A stretch of 19,276 nucleotides of DNA. Origin: Alphaproteobacteria bacterium. Lineage in GTDB: Bacteria; Pseudomonadota; Alphaproteobacteria; RF32; CAG-239. A program made the position numbers and the translations under genes. Of the stretch, positions 13,976 to 19,276 are shown in pieces. The stretch is from NCBI GenBank assembly GCA_017479785.1, contig JAFVBT010000062.1, positions 1-19,276 of the forward strand, given 5' to 3'. The stretch's first letter is position 1, and every line of letters starts with the position of its first letter. A model generated the notes under the pieces. The model was not told the origin of the DNA. It saw only the letters and a list, made by a program, of their open reading frames with translations, and made no database searches.

Positions 13976-15406
13976 TCAGAATCTGAAATCGCGTCCCTTA
14001 TTACTGCGAATGGACATTAACCATTTGCTTGCCGTTTCACGAACATCAGGTCTTAAAGTGTTAAGTTCATTTTCAATAACCTGTCTTCCTATTTTACGAG
14101 TTTCCGGCGAAGCATAATCTGTCAGATATTCTTCCAATGTCAGCAAGGCATTAGGGTGGCAACAATTTTGAATTTGTTTGGCTTTACACAATTCCATAAA
14201 TCTATCCCCTGTTCGGCCGGCGCGATAACAAGCCGTGCAAAAACTCGGAATATATCCTCGTTTCAGAAGCCACTGAATAACTTCATCAAGCGTACGCGTA
14301 TCAATCACATCAAATTGCGCCGAATTTTCCTCTTCTTTTTCCGGTTCGGCATATCCGCCGACAGATGTCTTAGAGCCGCCGGAAAGTTGTGAAATTCCCA
14401 ATTCCAGAACACGTTCGCGTGTTTTTTGACTTTCACGGGTTGATATAATCATACCCGTATAAGGCACGGAAATACGAATGCAAGCCACAATTTTCGCAAA
14501 AATATCATCATTTATACAATCTTTAAAATCATCTGTATTGATATCGTCGGCCGGACGCAGACGCGGCACACTGATAGTGTGTGGTCCGACTCCGTGAACG
14601 GCTTCTAAGTGCTCGGCATGCATCAATAACCCCGCAAACTCATACTTGTATGTAGATAAACCGAATAAAACGCCTATACCGACATCGTCAATACCGCCTT
14701 TCATAGCGCGATCCATTGCTTCCGTGTGCCAACTGTAATTGTGTTTCGGTCCTGTCGGATGCAGTTTTTCATAAGATTTACGATTATATGTTTCTTGAAA
14801 TAAGATGTATGTACCTATTCCGGCCTCTTTCAATTTACGATAATTATCAACTGTTGTTGCGGCAATATTCACATTCACACGACGAATAGCACCATTTTTA
14901 TGCTTAATATCATAAATTGTTTTAATGCTTTCCAACACATATTCTATCGGATTATTTATCGGATCTTCACCAAGTTCCAAAGCCAAACCTTTATGCCCCA
15001 TATCTTGCAGAGCAATCACTTCTCTGCGTATTTCCTCTTGTGTCATTTTTTTGCGGGCAATATGCCGATTTTTCAGGTGATACGGACAATAAACACAACC
15101 GTTTACGCAATAATTTGAAAGATACAGCGGCGCAAACAAAACCATCCGATTTCCGTAATAATTCAGCTTAATTTGTTTAGCAAGCGCATAAATTTGTTCG
15201 TTAATTTCCGGAATTTCGCATGCTAACAAAACGGACGCTTCACGGTGTGAAAGACCTTTCTCCAAACGAGCCTTATCCAAAATTTGCTGCAAAAGTTCAC
15301 TATTATTCTTATTTTTCTCCGCATATTCCAAACTGTCGCATATTTCCTGATGAGAAATAAATTCATCGGCAATCAAAGATTTCGGATTATATTTAAAATT
15401 TTCCAT
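13976..15406 (-). CDS. hydG: [FeFe]-hydrogenase maturase HydG (radical SAM)
   Basis: HydG cleaves tyrosine to p-cresol and dehydroglycine, then makes the CO and cyanide ligands of the [FeFe]-hydrogenase H-cluster on an Fe-Cys synthon. The 476-residue length is typical. The radical-SAM cluster motif is C100-x3-C104-x2-C107 (CVNGCVYC). The C-terminal auxiliary cluster motif CX2C-X22-C is complete (C390, C393, C416), which separates HydG from ThiH. Also seen are LELGEDP, HGVGPHTISVPRLRP and SGGSKTSVGGY. ATG 15406 has AAGGAT 8 bases upstream. hydE, hydF and the hydrogenase itself are not in the window, so the maturation genes are dispersed. Its presence implies an anaerobic hydrogen-metabolising cell. 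Confidence 0.96.
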   Translation of the reverse strand: MENFKYNPKSLIADEFISHQEICDSLEYAEKNKNNSELLQQILDKARLEKGLSHREASVLLACEIPEINEQIYALAKQIKLNYYGNRMVLFAPLYLSNYCVNGCVYCPYHLKNRHIARKKMTQEEIRREVIALQDMGHKGLALELGEDPINNPIEYVLESIKTIYDIKHKNGAIRRVNVNIAATTVDNYRKLKEAGIGTYILFQETYNRKSYEKLHPTGPKHNYSWHTEAMDRAMKGGIDDVGIGVLFGLSTYKYEFAGLLMHAEHLEAVHGVGPHTISVPRLRPADDINTDDFKDCINDDIFAKIVACIRISVPYTGMIISTRESQKTRERVLELGISQLSGGSKTSVGGYAEPEKEEENSAQFDVIDTRTLDEVIQWLLKRGYIPSFCTACYRAGRTGDRFMELCKAKQIQNCCHPNALLTLEEYLTDYASPETRKIGRQVIENELNTLRPDVRETASKWLMSIRSNKGRDFRF

Positions 15407-15437
15407 TTTCGCCCATCCTTAAAAAAACATTGCAGTC

Positions 15438-15466
15438 GGTGTAACACTTTTTTATCGGTTTGACAA
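15438..15466 (-). promoter_or_regulatory. Candidate hydG promoter
   Basis: Minus strand: TTGTCA (15466-15461), a 17-base spacer and TACACC (15443-15438) with an upstream TGT. The -10 is weak, so an activator may be needed. The expected leader is about 25 bases. Confidence 0.4.
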
Positions 15467-15507
15467 GAGGGTGTTCATTTGATGCACAAACAAAATAAAA
15501 AAATATA

Positions 15508-15536
15508 TAGACAACATTAAAAACTTGCCTTATGAT
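15508..15536 (+). promoter_or_regulatory. Promoter of the UDP-xylose synthase gene
   Basis: TAGACA (15508-15513), a 17-base spacer and TATGAT (15531-15536). Transcription should start near 15543, about 22 bases before the ATG, leaving AAGGAT (15551-15556) as the ribosome site. Confidence 0.75.
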
Positions 15537-15564
15537 GCAACGGATAGGTTAAGGATTAACAGCT

Positions 15565-16524
15565 ATGAAAACAGTTTTGGTAACCGGCGGCAGCGGTTTT
15601 ATCGGTTCAAATTTATGTAAGCGTTTGATTAATGACGGAATGAGGGTTATCTGCGTTGATAACAACTACACCGGCAGGATGTGTAATATCACAGAACTTA
15701 TGGAAAACAAAAATTTCCGTTTTATTCTCCATGACATTACCTCACCGATTGAACTGGATGAAAAAATTGACCAGATTTATAACCTTGCCTGTCCGGCAAG
15801 CCCGCCAGCCTACCAGGGACCGCATGCTATTGAAACCACAAAAACCTGCGTCATCGGCGGTTTAAATATGTTGGAATTAGCACGTCAACATCAAGCAACC
15901 ATTTTACAAACCAGCACTTCTGAGGTTTATGGCGAACCTGCCGTTCATCCGCAACCGGAATCATATTTCGGTTATGTAAATCCGACAGGCGTTCGTTCCT
16001 GTTATGATGAAGGAAAACGTTGTGCCGAGAGCCTGTTTTTCAGTTATCACCGTATTTATGATTTGCCTATTAAGGTTGTGCGCATTTTTAACACTTATGG
16101 TCCGAATATGCGCCATGACGACGGTCGTGTTGTCAGCAATTTTATATGCCAAAGCTTGCAAGGCCGAAGCCTGACGGTATTCGGAAACGGCAAACAAACG
16201 CGTTCGTTATGTTTTGTTGATGATACCGTCGATTGTTTGATAAAAATGATGGATTCTCCACATGACTTTACCGGTCCGGTAAACATCGGCAAACCTGAAG
16301 AACATTCTATTCTTGAAATTGCCGAGATTATCTCAAATATAACCGGCACAAAAATTAATATGGTCTATAAAGAAAAACCGGAAGACGATCCGAGCCGGCG
16401 AAAACCGGATATCTCTTTAGCGCAAATTGTGCTTGATTGGCATCCTAAAACACCTCTTCAAGACGGTTTACGAAAAACAATTGAGTATTTCAAAAAAGAT
16501 TTGAAACAAAATTGCGACTTATAA
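15565..16524 (+). CDS. UDP-glucuronate decarboxylase (UDP-xylose synthase, UXS type)
   Basis: A 319-residue extended short-chain dehydrogenase that converts UDP-glucuronate to UDP-xylose with a tightly bound NAD, supplying a pentose for surface glycans. The NAD-binding motif is GGSGFIG (8-14). Catalytic residues are Thr118 and Glu120 in QTSTSEVYGEP and the Tyr147-xxx-Lys151 pair in RSCYDEGKR. ACPASPPAYQ and FNTYGPNMRHDDGRVVSNF are characteristic of UXS rather than of dTDP-glucose 4,6-dehydratase. ATG 15565 has AAGGAT 8 bases before it. The gene is divergent from hydG and ends 6 bases before the convergent glf. A related nucleotide-sugar decarboxylase or 4,6-dehydratase is a lesser possibility. 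Confidence 0.92.
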   Translation: MKTVLVTGGSGFIGSNLCKRLINDGMRVICVDNNYTGRMCNITELMENKNFRFILHDITSPIELDEKIDQIYNLACPASPPAYQGPHAIETTKTCVIGGLNMLELARQHQATILQTSTSEVYGEPAVHPQPESYFGYVNPTGVRSCYDEGKRCAESLFFSYHRIYDLPIKVVRIFNTYGPNMRHDDGRVVSNFICQSLQGRSLTVFGNGKQTRSLCFVDDTVDCLIKMMDSPHDFTGPVNIGKPEEHSILEIAEIISNITGTKINMVYKEKPEDDPSRRKPDISLAQIVLDWHPKTPLQDGLRKTIEYFKKDLKQNCDL

Positions 16525-16530
16525 ATTATC

Positions 16531-17730
16531 CTACTTAAAAACCTTATGATACAACTCAAGCGCACGTGCCACCGCCTGATCCATATTGTAATATTTGTAA
16601 TCGCCGAGCCGTCCGAAAAAATATACATTCGGCAATTTTTCGGCCTCTTGCATATATTTTTTATATAAAGCAGCATTTTCCGGTCTATTTATCGGATAAT
16701 AACGCTCATTCTTCCCGTTATAGGCCTCCGGATACTCAAAAGAAACCGTTGTCACCGGTGATTTTTCATCAAGCAGATATTTGTGCTCAATGGAACGTGT
16801 CATTCGCGGGGCATTTCCGTGATTAACCTGCGCACGCGGTTGATAATATTCTTTCGGAAACTCTTTAATTTCAAAAGTGAGACTGCGATATGGTAATTTG
16901 CCGAATTTATAATCAAAAAAAGCATCTGCAGAACCGCTGAAAAACAGCTTATCATATTTTAAGTTATCGCGTACATCACGCCAATCCGTGTTCAATCGGA
17001 CTTCAATTAAAGGATTATCCAACATTTTCTTTATCATCGCCGTATAACCTTGTGCCGGAATTCCCTGATATTTATCGGTAAAATAGGCATCTTCACGAGT
17101 CAAATAAATCGGTACGCGCGCAATAACCGACGGGTCTACGTCTTCAGATTTCATCCCCCACTGTTTAATTGTGTAGTTCTTAAACAACTCTTCAAACAGA
17201 ATATTTGCCCCCTTCTGCAACACATTATCGGCATCATTTTGCAAATCGCTGACGGAAATTTTTTGCCCGAAACCGAATTTATCTGTCAGTCGTTTGATAA
17301 AATCCTGCGCGAACTCAACATCAAAAAGTTGGTCTATTGTATTTAAATTTACCGGAAAATTTACCAATCCTTTTGAAGTTTCGGCCAATGCCTGATGTTT
17401 ATAATCGTGCCATTCGGTATATTGACTCAGATATTTCCATACATCTTCATTATTTGTATGAAAAGCATGAATTCCGTATTTTTGCACGGTAATACCGTTT
17501 TCATCTTTATAATCATAAACATTACCGCCGACATGATTACGTCTTTCAATAATTAAAACTTTTTGCCCTTGTTCGTTGGCGATGCGCTCAGCCATAACAA
17601 CACCTGACAAACCGGCACCGACAATCACATTCGGCACATACTCCCGTCTTTTTTGCACACCATAGCAAATACCGAAAAGCAAAACGGCAGAACAAAACAA
17701 AATCCCGATAATTTTATTGTTGCGTATCAA
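16531..17730 (-). CDS. glf: UDP-galactopyranose mutase with N-terminal membrane anchor
   Basis: An FAD enzyme that interconverts UDP-galactopyranose and UDP-galactofuranose, the donor for galactofuranose glycans. Motifs: GAGLSG (38-43) for FAD, IERRNHVGGNVYDY (61-74), YGIHAFHTN (85-93), FPVNLNTI, NYTIKQWG and YQGIPAQGYTAM. It is longer at the N-terminus than usual. Residues 7-25 are a hydrophobic segment followed by QKRRE, so the enzyme seems to be membrane-tethered. The start is TTG 17730; AGGGGA lies 8 bases upstream, and the first in-frame ATG (residue 46) falls after the FAD motif, so a shorter start would break the enzyme. The start overlaps the end of the DUF4422 gene by 17 bases, implying coupled translation. 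Confidence 0.93.
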   Translation of the reverse strand: MIRNNKIIGILFCSAVLLFGICYGVQKRREYVPNVIVGAGLSGVVMAERIANEQGQKVLIIERRNHVGGNVYDYKDENGITVQKYGIHAFHTNNEDVWKYLSQYTEWHDYKHQALAETSKGLVNFPVNLNTIDQLFDVEFAQDFIKRLTDKFGFGQKISVSDLQNDADNVLQKGANILFEELFKNYTIKQWGMKSEDVDPSVIARVPIYLTREDAYFTDKYQGIPAQGYTAMIKKMLDNPLIEVRLNTDWRDVRDNLKYDKLFFSGSADAFFDYKFGKLPYRSLTFEIKEFPKEYYQPRAQVNHGNAPRMTRSIEHKYLLDEKSPVTTVSFEYPEAYNGKNERYYPINRPENAALYKKYMQEAEKLPNVYFFGRLGDYKYYNMDQAVARALELYHKVFK

Positions 17731-18568
17731 TATACAATTCCCCTACTCTGATATCTGTTGTGCGCATTTGATGCCTTATCCAAAAAGACCACAAGCGTTC
17801 ACCCAAAAAGCCCGGTGCACGAGACTGATAACCTTCATGATTACTGAGTTCCGGTTCTATATGAAACAAAACATCAAACAACCACTCGGCATATTTATCC
17901 AATAAATCTTTGCGCATAATAAACATATTTCGCGAATTAAACAAATTACCGTTTAAAACAGCATATATAGTCTCTTTCATTTCCGGATATCGTTGCTCAA
18001 TATACTTCACGGCCGCAACCATATCATTTGAATCATGCGACATTTTATAATACTCCCAAAAACTGACCGGAAGATAAGCTGTTTTCGGCATAATGACATC
18101 ATATTTTTTCATCAGTTCATGCAAATTCTGCGGTGTCATACCGACAGAACACAAATAGTTGAAGCAATGCTCATATTTGTAATAACGTGCAAACCCGTCA
18201 GGTGAGGCAAAAAAACTGCGACGATAATGTATGATACCCACATAATCGGCTTTTGCATTTTTCCAAACCCAGTAAGTTGCCGTCAATTCGGAATACCTGT
18301 CATTCTTATAAGAAATATTATCACCCGTATCATCACCTATCATCTTTCCCAATAACGGCAAACCGTAATCATGATGTAAGGCACGACCGGCATGAATAGG
18401 TATCACCACCTCGTTTTTATTTATGGGAAAGTCTTTATGATAAACCTCATACACTTCTATTTTCGGATGCGTATATATATACTTTTGATACAAGATAAAT
18501 GCTGCAATTAAGGAAAATTCCAATACTGCCGCAACAATAATCCCCAAAGTCAATTTATTATTTTTCAT
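17714..18568 (-). CDS. DUF4422 glycosyltransferase-like protein with N-terminal anchor
   Basis: A 284-residue protein. Residues 6-27 form a hydrophobic segment, followed by a DUF4422 domain (PF14393) from about residue 36. Typical motifs are IPIHAGRALHHDYG (57-70), IGDDTGDNISYKNDRYSELTATYWVWKN and VGIIHYRRSFF. Near the C-terminus are a YxxWLFDVLFHIE segment and RAPGFLGERLWSFWI. Family members are predicted glycosyltransferases of capsule and exopolysaccharide loci; donor specificity is not established. Adjacency to glf suggests galactofuranose transfer, which is inference. ATG 18568 has AAGGA 9 bases upstream and starts 17 bases after the preceding paralog. The anchor resembles that of the Glf next door (both begin M-x-NNK then a hydrophobic run). 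Confidence 0.88.
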   Translation of the reverse strand: MKNNKLTLGIIVAAVLEFSLIAAFILYQKYIYTHPKIEVYEVYHKDFPINKNEVVIPIHAGRALHHDYGLPLLGKMIGDDTGDNISYKNDRYSELTATYWVWKNAKADYVGIIHYRRSFFASPDGFARYYKYEHCFNYLCSVGMTPQNLHELMKKYDVIMPKTAYLPVSFWEYYKMSHDSNDMVAAVKYIEQRYPEMKETIYAVLNGNLFNSRNMFIMRKDLLDKYAEWLFDVLFHIEPELSNHEGYQSRAPGFLGERLWSFWIRHQMRTTDIRVGELYIDTQQ

Positions 18569-18585
18569 TTATCATTTTCCTTATA

Positions 18586-19276
18586 CTATGTTCCTTCCGG
18601 TTCAAAAAACACCATCGGTACACGTTTAATTTTATATTTGTCCGAATAATACTCCAACCAAACGGAAAACAGCCTTTCAGCCAAAAATCCCGGCGCTCTG
18701 CGTTGATATTCTGGTGTCACGCCGTTAAATCTGATCTCAGTATCAAAAAGACTGTGATCAACAGACAAATCTTCATCAACACTGAACAAAATATCAAACA
18801 GCCATGCGCAATATTGATCTATAACTTCTTTCTTGGCAATAAACAAATTCGTTCCCGTCCATTTTCCTTGCTTCACATGTTCTTCCAAAGTCTCATTCAT
18901 TTCCGGATATTTGTGTTTTATATAACGCATGACAATATACAAATCTTCAATATAATGGCTTGCTCTGTAATGCTCATAAAGGTTATTTCCCACATTTGTT
19001 CCCCACTTATAGGGCACAATAATATCATACTCTTGCATATATTTCAGAATATTATCTTTTTGTAAGCCGTGGAAATAGTCCATCGGATTATCTCCGGCAG
19101 GCAACGGCATTCCTTCCGGATTTAGCTCCAAAAAACGCCGATAATGCATCAGTCCGACAATGTCCGCCTTTGAATTTTTCCATATCCAGTACAAAACCGT
19201 CAATTCCGAATACCGGTCATTCTTATCCGATATATGAAAACCGGTATCATCACCGATCATCTCATCGGTAATGGCC
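18586..19276 (-). CDS. DUF4422 glycosyltransferase-like protein, N-terminus beyond right edge
   Basis: The reading frame runs to the window edge without a stop: before the internal Met at 19260 come codons for A-I-T-D-E. About 230 residues of the C-terminal part are visible. Motifs parallel those of the next gene: MIGDDTGFHISDKNDRYSEL, YWIWKNSKAD, VGLMHYRRFL, WLFDILFSVDEDL and YQRRAPGFLAERLFSVWL. It differs by an insertion after the HYRR motif (about 12 residues) and another before RAPGF. It is a paralog of the 17714-18568 gene, probably from tandem duplication followed by divergence, so the two likely use different acceptors. It is co-transcribed with that gene and glf from a promoter outside the window. 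Whether it has an N-terminal anchor cannot be seen. Confidence 0.88.
   Translation of the reverse strand, partial: AITDEMIGDDTGFHISDKNDRYSELTVLYWIWKNSKADIVGLMHYRRFLELNPEGMPLPAGDNPMDYFHGLQKDNILKYMQEYDIIVPYKWGTNVGNNLYEHYRASHYIEDLYIVMRYIKHKYPEMNETLEEHVKQGKWTGTNLFIAKKEVIDQYCAWLFDILFSVDEDLSVDHSLFDTEIRFNGVTPEYQRRAPGFLAERLFSVWLEYYSDKYKIKRVPMVFFEPEGT

Noticed and set aside
15479..15492. FNR-like site TTGATGCACAAACA upstream of hydG
   Set aside because: Only the left half-site TTGAT is present; the right half does not match ATCAA.

Overview
This window looks like chromosomal sequence from an AT-rich, anaerobic Gram-negative bacterium. An Alphaproteobacterium of the low-GC gut type is my best guess, but this is inference and no rRNA is present to settle it. 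The grounds are a complete ffh-rpsP-rimM-trmD-rplS operon in proteobacterial order, an MsbA-type lipid exporter, a HydG [FeFe]-hydrogenase maturase, and several envelope-polysaccharide genes. Coding is dense. Most genes have a clear Shine-Dalgarno sequence, and many have readable sigma70-type promoters. I saw no tRNA, rRNA, CRISPR array, insertion sequence or phage module. No stretch over 300 bases lacks a gene.

Left part (1-2979, all minus strand). A promoter near 2670 drives a four-gene run: a multi-pass GT-C/family 39-like glycosyltransferase, a TerB-like acidic protein, an unrecognised 125-residue protein, and a C_GCAxxG_C_C cysteine-rich redox protein cut by the left edge. Upstream, with its own strong promoter, is a 69-residue very basic small protein.

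Middle (3028-9282). An MsbA-like ABC exporter (plus) is followed by an orphan 329-residue protein whose gene has unusual codon choice and no Shine-Dalgarno. The orphan ends at a shared bidirectional terminator (5924-5961). Facing it is a two-gene minus-strand operon for polysaccharide O-acylation: an AlgJ/AlgX-like SGNH protein with an extra beta-rich domain, and an AlgI-type MBOAT. A near-consensus promoter shows that the real start of the first gene is ATG 9213, not the upstream TTG.

Housekeeping core (9321-13051). A strong divergent promoter and a roughly 125-nt structured leader precede ffh. Then come rpsP (with an Ala/Glu/Ser-rich tail), rimM, trmD and rplS, closed by a classic intrinsic terminator.

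Right part (13078-19276). A putative metal permease of the ArsP_2 type with a Cys/His-rich loop converges on hydG. A UDP-glucuronate decarboxylase (UDP-xylose synthase) is divergent from hydG and converges on a minus-strand sugar cluster. That cluster is glf (UDP-galactopyranose mutase) and two tandem DUF4422 glycosyltransferase-like genes, the last cut by the right edge. glf and the complete DUF4422 gene both carry an N-terminal transmembrane anchor of similar design, which is unusual for Glf. Together the sugar genes suggest a surface glycan containing galactofuranose and a UXS-derived pentose, probably O-acylated.
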